Of a DNA stretch of 62,595 bases, positions 53,497 to 61,758 are shown piece by piece (the first letter of the stretch is position 1; every line of letters begins with the position of its first letter). The notes below the pieces were generated by a model. It did no database searches, was not told the DNA's origin, and worked only from the letters and a program-made list of their open reading frames with translations. The stretch comes from Candidatus Goldiibacteriota bacterium HGW-Goldbacteria-1 (GTDB taxonomy: Bacteria > Oederibacteriota > PGYV01): contig PGYV01000002.1 in the NCBI GenBank assembly GCA_002839855.1, positions 1 to 62,595 of the forward strand, in the 5' to 3' direction. The position numbers and the translations under genes were made by a program.

Positions 53497-54690
53497 ATGA
53501 AATATATAATTCTCCTTGCCGACGGAATGGCAGACAGGCCGGTTAAGGAACTTAACGGCAAGACCCCGCTTGAAGCTGCTTTTAAACCCAGTATGGATTC
53601 CGTTTTCAGGCGGTCAAAATGCGGTATGGTAAAAACACTGGTGGATGGTTATCCGCTGGGTTCTGATATTGGAAATATGTCTGTTCTTGGAAATAATCCC
53701 GTTTTGCATTATACGGGGCGCGCCCCTATGGAAGCTTCAAGCATGGGCCTTAATCTTGAACCCGACGATGTGGCTTTCAGGTGCAACCTGGTAAGCGTAG
53801 ATAACGGCTTAATGAAAGATTATTCTTCCGGGCATATCACCACCGCGGAAGCCGATGAACTTATTAAATCCGTTGAAGCGCAGCTTGGCGGCGGCGCTTT
53901 TAAATTTTATACCGGAAAAAGTTACAGGCACATAATGGTGACAAAAGGCGGCGAAGATATTATTGGTGTTCCGCCGCATGATATAACCGGTAAAAAGATA
54001 AACGATAACATGCCAAAGGGGTCATTGGCAAAAGAACTTATTTCCCTGATGGAACGTTCCCGTGAAATACTAAAAAATCATCCCGTAAACGCCGCAAGGC
54101 GTGCCGCGGGAAAAAACACAGCTGATATGATATGGCTGTGGGGGCAGGGCAGGCGTATGGAAATTCCGGGGCTTAAGGAAAAATACGGAATTTCAGGCGC
54201 GGTAATTTCGGCTGTGGACCTTGTAAACGGCATCGGCATGGCAATGGGGCTTAAAGTAATAAACGTGCCCGGCGTTACAGGCTTTATAGACACAAATTTC
54301 AAAGGCAAAGCGCAGTACGCGCTTATGGCGCTTAAAGAATGTGATTTTGTTTATGTGCACGTGGAAGCAACCGATGAGATGGGCCATATTGGCGATTATA
54401 AAGGCAAAGTGCTTGCGATAGAAAAGTTTGATTCTGAAGTGGTAAAGACGGTTATGGACGGCATAAATGAAATCGGGGACTGCAGGCTTATGATAACGTC
54501 GGACCACGCAACCCCCATTTCGGAACGCACACATACGGCAGAAGCGGTTCCGTTTGTAATTTATGACACAAGAAACGATTTTAATAATACGGTGCCGGCA
54601 TATTCCGAAAAGCAGATAAATGAAAAAAGCGGATGCCATTATGAAAAGGCGTGGGAACTGTTTGAAGATTTTATAAAGGAAAAAATATAA
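53497..54690 (+). CDS. ApgM-like phosphoglycerate mutase / candidate homoserine kinase
   Basis: 397 residues from ATG 53497 (the family begins MKYIxLxxDGMAD; an in-frame ATG at 53482 adds five residues). An alkaline-phosphatase-superfamily protein of the cofactor-independent, archaeal-type phosphoglycerate mutase group. Metal and nucleophile motifs are ADGMADRP, SDIGNMSVLGNNP, HVEATDEMGHIGD and TSDHATPISERTHT. One subgroup (TIGR02535-type) is proposed to be an alternative homoserine kinase, because it clusters with threonine genes where thrB is missing. Here it lies between hom-thrC and lysC, so the kinase role is the better guess. Its biochemistry cannot be settled from sequence. Confidence 0.85.
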   Translation: MKYIILLADGMADRPVKELNGKTPLEAAFKPSMDSVFRRSKCGMVKTLVDGYPLGSDIGNMSVLGNNPVLHYTGRAPMEASSMGLNLEPDDVAFRCNLVSVDNGLMKDYSSGHITTAEADELIKSVEAQLGGGAFKFYTGKSYRHIMVTKGGEDIIGVPPHDITGKKINDNMPKGSLAKELISLMERSREILKNHPVNAARRAAGKNTADMIWLWGQGRRMEIPGLKEKYGISGAVISAVDLVNGIGMAMGLKVINVPGVTGFIDTNFKGKAQYALMALKECDFVYVHVEATDEMGHIGDYKGKVLAIEKFDSEVVKTVMDGINEIGDCRLMITSDHATPISERTHTAEAVPFVIYDTRNDFNNTVPAYSEKQINEKSGCHYEKAWELFEDFIKEKI

Positions 54691-54720
54691 GGTTTTATAT
54701 TTAATATACAGGAGGAGCAT

Positions 54721-55956
54721 ATGCCTTTAGTGGTTCAGAAATACGGCGGCGCATCGCTTGCCACGCCGGAAAAAATGCTTCACGTTGCCGACAGGATTAT
54801 AAAAATGAAAAAAAAGGGCAACGACATGGTTGTTGTGGTTTCGGCCCCCGGCGACACAACAGATGACCTTGTGACGTTCGCGGAAAAATTATCAGACAAT
54901 CCGCCGGAACGCGAAATGGATATGCTTTTATCCACGGGCGAACAGCAGTCAATTGCTTTAATGAGTATGGCGCTTAATCATAAAGGGTGCCCCGCGATTT
55001 CTTTTACAGGACAGCAGGTGGGAATAATAACTGACAGGTCTCACACACAGGCAAGGATTAAAGCGATTGAGGGTATTAATAAAATAAAGAAAGCTTTAAA
55101 AGAAGGCAAAGTTGTGGTTGTGGCGGGTTTTCAGGGAATTACAGAAGAAGAAAATATCACCACTCTTGGCCGCGGCGGATCGGACTTAACTGCTGTAGCT
55201 TTGGCGCACGCTTTAAAGGCGGACGTGGCGGAATTTTTAAAGGACGTACCCGGAGTTTTAACCACAAATCCGGCAGTATGCCCGGATGCTTCTAAAATAG
55301 ATTTTCTTTCATACGATGAGATGCTTGAACTTGCAAGCAGCGGCGCCCAGGTGCTTTATAACCGCTCCGTTGAATTTGCAAAGAATTACAACGTGGTGCT
55401 TCATGTAAGGGGGACATTCACCGAAACAAACGGGACAATAATTAAAAAGGAGGAATCCAAAATGGAAAAAATAGTTGTAAGCGGAATAACATACAGCAAG
55501 AATGAAGCAAAGGTGACTTTAAAGGGTGTTCCTGACAGGCCGGGTGTGGCGTCAAAGATATTTTCAACGCTTGCGGATGCTGGCGTAAATGTTGATATTA
55601 TAATTCAGAACGTAAGTGATAAAGGGACAACCGACGTTTCTTTTACCACAATACGCAAAGACATCAAAAAAACAATAAAAGTTGTGGAAGGTATTGTCAA
55701 AAAAACCAACGCGGCCGGATATTCAGTTGATGAAAAAGTGGGCAAGGTTTCCGCGGTGGGCGTGGGAATGAGGACACATACCGGAATTGCCTCCAAGATG
55801 TTCGGCGCGCTTGCTGACGCCAAAGTGAACATAAACATGATTTCCACTTCGGAAATAAAGATATCCTGTGTTGTGGCTGAAGAAGATACGGAAAAAGCGG
55901 TAAAGGCGCTTCACGCTGCTTTTGGCCTTGGCAAAAAAAGCGGGTCAAAAAAATAA
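54721..55956 (+). CDS. lysC: Aspartate kinase, with internal start for a beta subunit
   Basis: A 411-residue aspartokinase that phosphorylates aspartate, the first step to lysine, threonine and methionine. Kinase motifs are VQKYGGASLATP, LLSTGEQQSIAL, GRGGSDLTAVALA and the KDVPGVLTTNP loop (about 1-245). Two ACT domains follow (from about 265 and 345; VSAVGVGMRTHTGIASKMF), giving feedback control. A strong ribosome binding site AAGGAGG (55447-55453) precedes an in-frame ATG at 55462, so a separate regulatory beta subunit is probably made (listed below). AGGAGG before 54721 supports the main start. Confidence 0.96.
   Translation: MPLVVQKYGGASLATPEKMLHVADRIIKMKKKGNDMVVVVSAPGDTTDDLVTFAEKLSDNPPEREMDMLLSTGEQQSIALMSMALNHKGCPAISFTGQQVGIITDRSHTQARIKAIEGINKIKKALKEGKVVVVAGFQGITEEENITTLGRGGSDLTAVALAHALKADVAEFLKDVPGVLTTNPAVCPDASKIDFLSYDEMLELASSGAQVLYNRSVEFAKNYNVVLHVRGTFTETNGTIIKKEESKMEKIVVSGITYSKNEAKVTLKGVPDRPGVASKIFSTLADAGVNVDIIIQNVSDKGTTDVSFTTIRKDIKKTIKVVEGIVKKTNAAGYSVDEKVGKVSAVGVGMRTHTGIASKMFGALADAKVNINMISTSEIKISCVVAEEDTEKAVKALHAAFGLGKKSGSKK
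55462..55956 (+). CDS. Aspartokinase beta subunit from in-frame internal start
   Basis: ATG 55462 is in frame with lysC (codon 248) and lies 8 bp after AAGGAGG, inside the coding sequence. The 164-residue product would hold only the two ACT domains. Bacillus subtilis aspartokinase II and Corynebacterium glutamicum LysC make alpha2beta2 enzymes in this way. The sequence shows the site clearly; use in this organism is inferred. Confidence 0.7.
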   Translation: MEKIVVSGITYSKNEAKVTLKGVPDRPGVASKIFSTLADAGVNVDIIIQNVSDKGTTDVSFTTIRKDIKKTIKVVEGIVKKTNAAGYSVDEKVGKVSAVGVGMRTHTGIASKMFGALADAKVNINMISTSEIKISCVVAEEDTEKAVKALHAAFGLGKKSGSKK

Positions 55957-55966
55957 GGGGTGTATT

Positions 55967-56146
55967 ATGGAAGATAATATAAAGCAGGAAGTTCCGGCGC
56001 CTGCAGAGCCAAAACAGGCGCCTGTAGAACCGAAAAAAGAGAAAAAAGAAGCTGAATTTTCTGTAGCCTGGCACTTAAAAGTGCTTGCGGTAATATATGT
56101 CCTGCTGGCAGTTTTTTACATTATTTTAAAAATTGTACTGAAATAA
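55967..56146 (+). CDS. Small single-pass membrane protein
   Basis: A 59-residue protein: a Pro/Glu/Lys-rich soluble N-terminus (about 1-30) and one C-terminal transmembrane helix (VLAVIYVLLAVFYIILKIVLK), so the topology is tail-anchored-like. ATG 55967 with AAGGGG (55955-55960) fits better than starts upstream inside lysC. It sits 10 bp after lysC and 70 bp before cimA. No family recognised; a possible membrane partner of a neighbouring enzyme is speculation. Confidence 0.7.
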   Translation: MEDNIKQEVPAPAEPKQAPVEPKKEKKEAEFSVAWHLKVLAVIYVLLAVFYIILKIVLK

Positions 56147-56216
56147 CGGTATTTACTGACCGCAGTACACCGGACATAAAACTGATTTTACATTTAAATT
56201 TTTTCAGGAGAATACA

Positions 56217-57785
56217 ATGGCGGCAAAAAAGATATCTGTTTATGATACAACTTTAAGGGACGGGTCTCAGAGCGCAAGGATAAACTATTCGCTTGAGGAC
56301 AAGCTGACCATTGCAAAAAAACTTGATGAACTTGGCGTGGATTATATAGAAGGCGGCTGGCCCATGAAGGGCGTAAATAACAAGGATTTTGAGTTTTTCA
56401 AGAAGGCAAAAAAGCTTGAATTAAAGCACGCTAAACTTACGGCTTTTGGATCCACAAGGCGCGCTAAAAATAAAGTTCAGGATGATGCCACGTTAAATTC
56501 GCTTCTTGAAGCCGGCACAAAGGTAATAACTATTTTTGGAAAAACATGGTCGCTTCATGCGGAAAAAATACTTGGAATATCGCTTGAAGAAAACCTTAAA
56601 GTCATCTATGAATCCGTGGCGTACCTTAAGGAAAAAAAGAAAGAAGTTATATTTGACGCGGAACACTTTTTTGACGGGTATAAGGACAACCCGGAATACG
56701 CGATTAAATGCCTTTTAGCCGCGCAGAACGCGGGGGCAGACTGCCTGTGCCTGTGTGAAACTAACGGCGGAGCCCTGCCGCACGAAATAGAATTAATAAC
56801 AAAGGCGGTTGTTGATTCAGTAAAAATAAAAGTGGGCATTCACACGCATAATGACTGCGAACTTGCTGCGGCAAATTCCATAATGGCGGTAAAAAGCGGC
56901 GCGGTGCAGGTGCAGGGGACAATGAACGGATTTGGGGAAAGGGCGGGCAACGCCAACCTTATGTCCATAATCCCCATTCTGTCGCTTAAAATGGGATATG
57001 AAACAATTCCCGCCAGAAACTTAAAAAAACTTACGGAGACTTCTCACTTTCTTTTTGAAGTGGCAAATATTCCGCCGGATGACAGGCAGCCTTTTACAGG
57101 CAAGAACGCTTTTGCGCATAAAGCCGGCGTTCACGCGAACGCGGTTTTAAAAGAGGCAAGCGCGTATGAACACATGAATCCGGAACTTGTGGGAAACACA
57201 AGGCAGATACTGATATCGGACCAGGCAGGCGCAAGCTCGCTTATGTTTAAAGCAAAACAGTGGGGTATTGACCTTCCTAAAGATGACCCGCGTACAAAAG
57301 ACTTTATTGTTCAGATAAAAAAGATGGAAGAAGAAGGGTATGAATTCAAGGATGCGGACGCGTCGCTTGAAATGTTTTTAAAGAAGAGTATGTTAAAGCA
57401 TCATAAATTCTTTGAACTTGAAGGGCTTAAAGTGATAGTTGAAGATAAAAGCGGGGTAATGGTATCCGAAGCGACGGTAAAGTTAAAGGTTAAAGGCCAG
57501 ATTGAACACACGGTTGCGGACGCGATAGGCCCGGTGGGCGCGCTTGACAGCGCCTTGCGGAAAGCGCTTATAAAGTTTTACCCTAAGATAAAAGACATGC
57601 ACCTTGTGGATTTTAAGGTAAGGGTGCTTGAAGGGTCCGCGGGTACAAGCGCAAAGGTGCGCGTTTTAATTGAAAGTTCCGACAAAAACGATGTCTGGAC
57701 AACGGTAGGCGTATCGGAAAATATAATAGAAGCAAGCTGGCTTGCGCTTGTGGATTCCGTGGAATATAAGCTGTTAAAAAAATAA
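56217..57785 (+). CDS. cimA: (R)-citramalate synthase
   Basis: A 522-residue enzyme condensing pyruvate with acetyl-CoA to citramalate, the threonine-independent entry to isoleucine. The N-terminal HMGL-like TIM barrel shows VYDTTLRDGSQSARINYSLEDKL, YIEGGWP (the citramalate-type sequence), and the metal-binding HTHNDCELAAANS. FAHKAGVHANAV marks the junction to the C-terminal LeuA-type regulatory domain (about 390-522). Close relatives are the TIGR00977 group rather than LeuA. CAGGAG precedes the ATG. A GTAG hairpin follows the stop. Confidence 0.95.
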   Translation: MAAKKISVYDTTLRDGSQSARINYSLEDKLTIAKKLDELGVDYIEGGWPMKGVNNKDFEFFKKAKKLELKHAKLTAFGSTRRAKNKVQDDATLNSLLEAGTKVITIFGKTWSLHAEKILGISLEENLKVIYESVAYLKEKKKEVIFDAEHFFDGYKDNPEYAIKCLLAAQNAGADCLCLCETNGGALPHEIELITKAVVDSVKIKVGIHTHNDCELAAANSIMAVKSGAVQVQGTMNGFGERAGNANLMSIIPILSLKMGYETIPARNLKKLTETSHFLFEVANIPPDDRQPFTGKNAFAHKAGVHANAVLKEASAYEHMNPELVGNTRQILISDQAGASSLMFKAKQWGIDLPKDDPRTKDFIVQIKKMEEEGYEFKDADASLEMFLKKSMLKHHKFFELEGLKVIVEDKSGVMVSEATVKLKVKGQIEHTVADAIGPVGALDSALRKALIKFYPKIKDMHLVDFKVRVLEGSAGTSAKVRVLIESSDKNDVWTTVGVSENIIEASWLALVDSVEYKLLKK

Positions 57786-57806
57786 TAAGTTTTCGTATTT
57801 GAATTT

Positions 57807-57834
57807 GTAGGGATAGCGCTCCCGCGCTGTCCGG
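57807..57834 (+). repeat. GTAG-led hairpin (REP-like), copy 2
   Basis: GTAG (57807-57810), then GGATAGCGC (57811-57819) paired with GCGCTGTCC (57824-57832) around loop TCCC. It differs from the 44123 copy by one base in the loop. Confidence 0.78.
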
Positions 57835-57918
57835 CTCTTCTGTTTTAATGTTTTGTACCTGTAATTGCCCGGTTGTATGAGTTTTTTTTCATCATATTTT
57901 TGATAACAGGAGTTTAAA

Positions 57919-59040
57919 ATGAAGTCAGAAGTTTACTTTACGCCGTTTGGAGCGGAACATTTCAATGACAGTATTCTGTCGCGCCTTGAAAAGATGTTTG
58001 ACCGGTCAGGGGCGGGCAGTATTATAAAGGAAGGCGATTTGGTTGCCGTGAAAGCACACTTTGGTGAACACGGGAATGTGTCGTTTGTTTCACCTGTTTA
58101 TTACAGGGCAATTGTTGACAGAATAAAGATGTGCGGCGGAAATCCTTTTATAACCGACAGCAATACCTTATATGTGGGGGAAAGAAATAATGCGGTAAAG
58201 CATCATAATATTGCCGCTAAGCACGGCTTTACCATAGAGACAGCAGGCGCCCCTGTAATAATTGCAGACGGCCTTATGGGGACGGATTTTGTGAATGTGG
58301 AAATTAACGGGAAACATATTAAGAACGCAAAAATAGCTTCAGCTATTTACTGGGCGCCAAAGATGGTTGTGGTATCGCACTGCAAAGGGCACATGATGAC
58401 CGGTTTTGGCGGGACGTTAAAAAACCTTGGAATGGGCGGTGCGTGCAGGGCCGGGAAACAGGAGCAGCATTCCGGACAGGTGCCAAAATTTTTAAGTGAT
58501 AAATGCACAGGCTGCGCTGAATGTGTGGAGTGGTGTAATTTTAACGCGATTGAAATAAACGGCGATAAGGCGGTTAATATTCCGGATAAATGTTCGGGCT
58601 GCGGCGAATGTATTGCGGCCTGCAGGTTTGATGCCATTGAAAGCAACTGGGATGTGGATGTAAGCGTAATGCAGGAAAAAATGGCTGAATACGCGGCAGC
58701 CGCGGTTAAAAATAAAAAGAAAGCGGTTTTTTATTTTAACTTTGTAATCAATGTTACTCCCGAATGCGACTGCGCTCCTTCAAGCGATAAATACCTTGTA
58801 CCTGATATAGGTATACTTGGTTCGTTTGACCCCGTTGCCCTTGACGCGGCGTCTGCGGACCTTATCAACAAGGCGTCTGTCATTATGTCAAACGTGTCAG
58901 GTAAAGACGGATATGATATGAAACACGCGGAAAATGACAAGTTTCGGATGGTGCATCCCAGGATGGACTGGCAGGCGCAGTTAAAGCATGCCGAAGAACT
59001 TGGAATGGGAACAAGGCAATACGAACTGATAGAACTATAA
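57919..59040 (+). CDS. DUF362-domain protein with two 4Fe-4S clusters
   Basis: A 373-residue protein. The DUF362 domain comes first (VKAHFGEHGNVSFVSPVYYRAIVDRIKMCGGNPFITDSNTLY, then CKGHMMTGFGGTLKNLGMGGA). A bacterial ferredoxin insert at about 196-236 holds CTGCAECVEWC and CSGCGECIAAC, each with a fourth Cys supporting two [4Fe-4S] clusters. DUF362 ferredoxins are common in anaerobes; their redox partners are largely unknown. CAGGAG precedes the ATG. It fits an anaerobic lifestyle for the host. Confidence 0.88.
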   Translation: MKSEVYFTPFGAEHFNDSILSRLEKMFDRSGAGSIIKEGDLVAVKAHFGEHGNVSFVSPVYYRAIVDRIKMCGGNPFITDSNTLYVGERNNAVKHHNIAAKHGFTIETAGAPVIIADGLMGTDFVNVEINGKHIKNAKIASAIYWAPKMVVVSHCKGHMMTGFGGTLKNLGMGGACRAGKQEQHSGQVPKFLSDKCTGCAECVEWCNFNAIEINGDKAVNIPDKCSGCGECIAACRFDAIESNWDVDVSVMQEKMAEYAAAAVKNKKKAVFYFNFVINVTPECDCAPSSDKYLVPDIGILGSFDPVALDAASADLINKASVIMSNVSGKDGYDMKHAENDKFRMVHPRMDWQAQLKHAEELGMGTRQYELIEL

Positions 59041-59056
59041 AAGATACGGAGCGCAT

Positions 59057-59851
59057 ATGAACAATAAAGGAATCGGCGTATTTGATTCAGGGCTTGGCGG
59101 GCTTACAGTGGTTAAAGAACTTATGAAAACCATGCCGGATGAAAAAATAATTTACCTTGGGGATACAGCAAGGACGCCTTACGGGACAAAAACAAAAGAG
59201 ACCATAATCCGTTTCTCTGTTGAAAATACCGGATTTCTGCTTAAAAAAAACGTAAAGATAGTGGTGGTGGCGTGTAACACCGTTTCCGCGCTTGCTTTAA
59301 ATGAGATTAAACAGAAGTTTGGCGTTAATATAATCGGCGTAATTGACGCGGGCGCCAGGGCTGCGGTAGCGGCCACTGAAAATAAAAGGATAGGCGTTAT
59401 TGGAACCAAAGCCACAATAGGAAGCGGAATCTATGAAAAAACAATAAGAAAGTATAATCCGGACATAAAAGTGTTTTCAAATCCCGCGCCTTTACTGGTT
59501 CCGCTTGTGGAAGAGGGCTGGATTGACAGAAAAGAAACAGAGGATATCTTAAAGCATTACCTGCTTCCATTTAAAGGCAAAAGAATAGACACGCTGGTGC
59601 TTGGCTGCACTCACTATCCGCTGTTAAAACCGCTTATTAAAAAGATTCTGCCGGGCATAAGCGTTATAGATTCCGCGAAAGAAACTGCGGCAGTGGTATC
59701 CAACCTTATAATAATGAAAAACCAGTTGTCAAAAAAAGGCAATTCAAAAAGCTCCGCTTTTTATGTAACTGATACTCCGGTTACATTTAACAGGGTGGGG
59801 AAGATGTTTTTAAAGAGCAAAATGATAAAGGCAAAAAAGATAAGCCTTTAG
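59057..59851 (+). CDS. murI: Glutamate racemase
   Basis: A 264-residue enzyme supplying D-glutamate for peptidoglycan. Motifs are VFDSGLGGLTV (D10, S11), LGDTARTPYGTK, the first catalytic Cys C73 in VACNTVSA and the second C184 in LGCTHYPLL. Length and both catalytic cysteines are standard. The start is ATG after CGGAGC. It is the first of four housekeeping genes in close order (murI, queD, rph, rdgB). Confidence 0.96.
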   Translation: MNNKGIGVFDSGLGGLTVVKELMKTMPDEKIIYLGDTARTPYGTKTKETIIRFSVENTGFLLKKNVKIVVVACNTVSALALNEIKQKFGVNIIGVIDAGARAAVAATENKRIGVIGTKATIGSGIYEKTIRKYNPDIKVFSNPAPLLVPLVEEGWIDRKETEDILKHYLLPFKGKRIDTLVLGCTHYPLLKPLIKKILPGISVIDSAKETAAVVSNLIIMKNQLSKKGNSKSSAFYVTDTPVTFNRVGKMFLKSKMIKAKKISL

Positions 59852-59885
59852 GTATCTGTATTAAAAAAAACAGCAGAGGTTTCAA

Positions 59886-60251
59886 ATGTACGAACTTATG
59901 GTAAAAGATACTTTTGCGTCAGCGCACAATTTAAGGGATTATAAAGGCAAATGCGAGCACCTGCACGGCCATAATTACGCGGTGGAAGCGTATTTTAAAA
60001 GTGAGGCACTGGAAAAAAACGGCCTTGCCGTGGATTTTAATATCTTAAAAGCGGCCCTTAAGAAAGTCACTGAATATCTTGACCATAAGTATTTAAATGA
60101 CGATGTGCCTTTTTTTAAGGTCAACAACACTTCCGCGGAAAACATAGCAAGGTTTATTTATGAAGAACTTGAAAAAGAGGTAAAAGAAGCACAGGTCTGT
60201 AAGGTAAGCGTTTACGAATCGGAAAAGGCAATGGTCTCATATACCAAATAA
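59886..60251 (+). CDS. queD: 6-carboxytetrahydropterin synthase (QueD/PTPS family)
   Basis: A 121-residue zinc enzyme that makes 6-carboxy-5,6,7,8-tetrahydropterin on the queuosine/7-deazaguanine pathway. The zinc ligands are H14 (ASAHNL) and H27/H29 in CEHLHGHNY, with C23 as catalytic Cys. LDHKYLND and the VYESEKA glutamate complete the site. Length is normal. No other queuosine genes are in the window, so a tetrahydropterin role cannot be fully excluded. Confidence 0.93.
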   Translation: MYELMVKDTFASAHNLRDYKGKCEHLHGHNYAVEAYFKSEALEKNGLAVDFNILKAALKKVTEYLDHKYLNDDVPFFKVNNTSAENIARFIYEELEKEVKEAQVCKVSVYESEKAMVSYTK

Positions 60252-60267
60252 AAAAGCGGGTGGTTTT

Positions 60268-60981
60268 ATGCGAGGCAACAGGGACAAAAATCAGATGAGG
60301 GAAGTTAAGATTACCCGCAATTTCATGAAATACGCGGAAGGCTCTGTGCTTGTGGAATTCGGCGATACAAAAGTTATATGCACGGCCACGGTTCAAAATG
60401 ACGTGCCGCCATTTTTAAAAGGCAAGGGAACAGGCTGGGTGACTGCGGAATATTCAATGCTGCCGCGTTCCACCAATACAAGAAATCAAAGGGATTCGGC
60501 CAAAGGCAAACCCAACGGCAGGGCGCAGGAAATACAAAGGCTTATAGGCAGGTCGCTTCGCGCGGTTATTGATTTTAAGAAACTTGGCGAGCGCACAATA
60601 ATAATAGACGCGGATGTAATGCAGGCGGACGGCGGCACAAGGACAGCCGCCATTACCGGCGCGTATGTGGCGCTGTATGACGCGGCAGAAAAACTTATGA
60701 AAAGCGGGGAAACAGAGTCTTCGGCGGTAAACGAAATAATAGCCGCGGTCTCTGTGGGCATGAAAAACGGGGAAGTGCTGCTTGACCTTGATTATAAGGA
60801 AGATTCCAGCGCGGATGTGGATATGAATATAGTAATGACGGGGTCCGGTAAATTTATAGAGCTTCAGTCCACGGCGGAAAGAAAACCTTTCACAACGGAA
60901 GAATTAAACGCCATGATAGCTTCCGGTAAAAAGGGAATTGAAGAACTGTTTAAAATACAGAAAAAAGCGCTGGGGATTTAA
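60268..60981 (+). CDS. rph: Ribonuclease PH
   Basis: A 237-residue phosphorolytic 3'-5' exoribonuclease that trims tRNA 3' ends. Family landmarks are [78 protein letters not shown] and [20 protein letters not shown]. The N-terminal segment [10 protein letters not shown] varies from the usual RxDGRxxDQLR. Followed 3 bp later by rdgB, a widespread rph-rdgB pairing. Confidence 0.96.
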   Translation: MRGNRDKNQMREVKITRNFMKYAEGSVLVEFGDTKVICTATVQNDVPPFLKGKGTGWVTAEYSMLPRSTNTRNQRDSAKGKPNGRAQEIQRLIGRSLRAVIDFKKLGERTIIIDADVMQADGGTRTAAITGAYVALYDAAEKLMKSGETESSAVNEIIAAVSVGMKNGEVLLDLDYKEDSSADVDMNIVMTGSGKFIELQSTAERKPFTTEELNAMIASGKKGIEELFKIQKKALGI

Positions 60982-60984
60982 TAA

Positions 60985-61584
60985 ATGACCGAAATAATCC
61001 TTGCTTCCAATAATAAGAATAAGGCGCTTGAAATAGCGCATATTTTTAAAGGCAATAAGGTAAAGGTTCTAACCCTTGATGAAATAGGATTTAAAGGCGA
61101 TATCAAAGAAACCGGCGAAACCCTTGCACAAAACGCGGCAATTAAGGCGCGTGCGGTAAGAAAAATGTCAAAAGGCAGGATTATTATCGCGGATGATTCA
61201 GGGCTTGAAGTGGAATATCTGGCAAAGGCGCCCGGTGTTTATTCAGCCAGGTTTGCAGGCCCGGGCTGCACGTATAATGATAATAATCTTAAACTGTTAA
61301 AACTTATGAACGGCGTAAAAAAGGCGCAAAGAAAGGCATCTTTCAGGACAGTCATTTGTATTGTTTTCCCGGATGGCAGGGAAGCTTTTGCCGAAGGCAG
61401 GGTGAACGGGTATATAAGTGAAACTTTGACAGGTAAACAGGGTTTTGGTTATGACCCTGTGTTTTTTTATGTACCGACAAAGAGGACGTTTGCCGAAATG
61501 ACGTTTTCGCAGAAGAACAAGGTCTCTCACAGAAGAAAAGCTGCGGCAAAAGCGTGGGAGATTATAAAGAAAGAGTTAAAGTAA
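60985..61584 (+). CDS. rdgB: XTP/dITP diphosphatase (RdgB/HAM1)
   Basis: A 199-residue house-cleaning enzyme that removes non-canonical purine triphosphates (dITP, XTP). LASNNKNKALEI, ADDSGLEVEYL, APGVYSARFAG and GFGYDPVFF are all present. Length is standard. It is last in the murI-queD-rph-rdgB run, with a terminator-like hairpin after it. Together with the Nudix, Maf and EndoQ genes it gives the window four nucleotide- or DNA-sanitation genes. Confidence 0.96.
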   Translation: MTEIILASNNKNKALEIAHIFKGNKVKVLTLDEIGFKGDIKETGETLAQNAAIKARAVRKMSKGRIIIADDSGLEVEYLAKAPGVYSARFAGPGCTYNDNNLKLLKLMNGVKKAQRKASFRTVICIVFPDGREAFAEGRVNGYISETLTGKQGFGYDPVFFYVPTKRTFAEMTFSQKNKVSHRRKAAAKAWEIIKKELK

Positions 61585-61629
61585 AAAACTATTTAACTTT
61601 TTTAACCTGTAAAAACGCTATATTTTTAA

Positions 61630-61670
61630 AGGGTTTTAAAGGTGTGTATCTGGCTTTGAAACCCTATTTT
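61630..61670 (+). terminator. Intrinsic terminator-like hairpin after rdgB
   Basis: AGGGTTTTAAAG (61630-61641) pairs with CTTTGAAACCCT (61654-61665) through 12 bp with one G-T pair and a 12-nt loop, then ATTTTAATT. The T-run is short. Confidence 0.6.
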
Positions 61671-61688
61671 AATTAACAAAAATTTTTA

Positions 61689-61717
61689 TTGACAATAAAA
61701 TGTAAATAATATAATAT
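61689..61717 (+). promoter_or_regulatory. Promoter for the Met-rich secreted protein
   Basis: TTGACA (61689-61694) is followed by TATAAT at 61710-61715 (15-bp spacer) overlapping TAATAT at 61712-61717 (17-bp spacer), about 45 bp before the next ATG. Confidence 0.7.
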
Positions 61718-61758
61718 GGCTTTACTCACTTAAAATAAAGTATAGTTTCGGAGGATAC

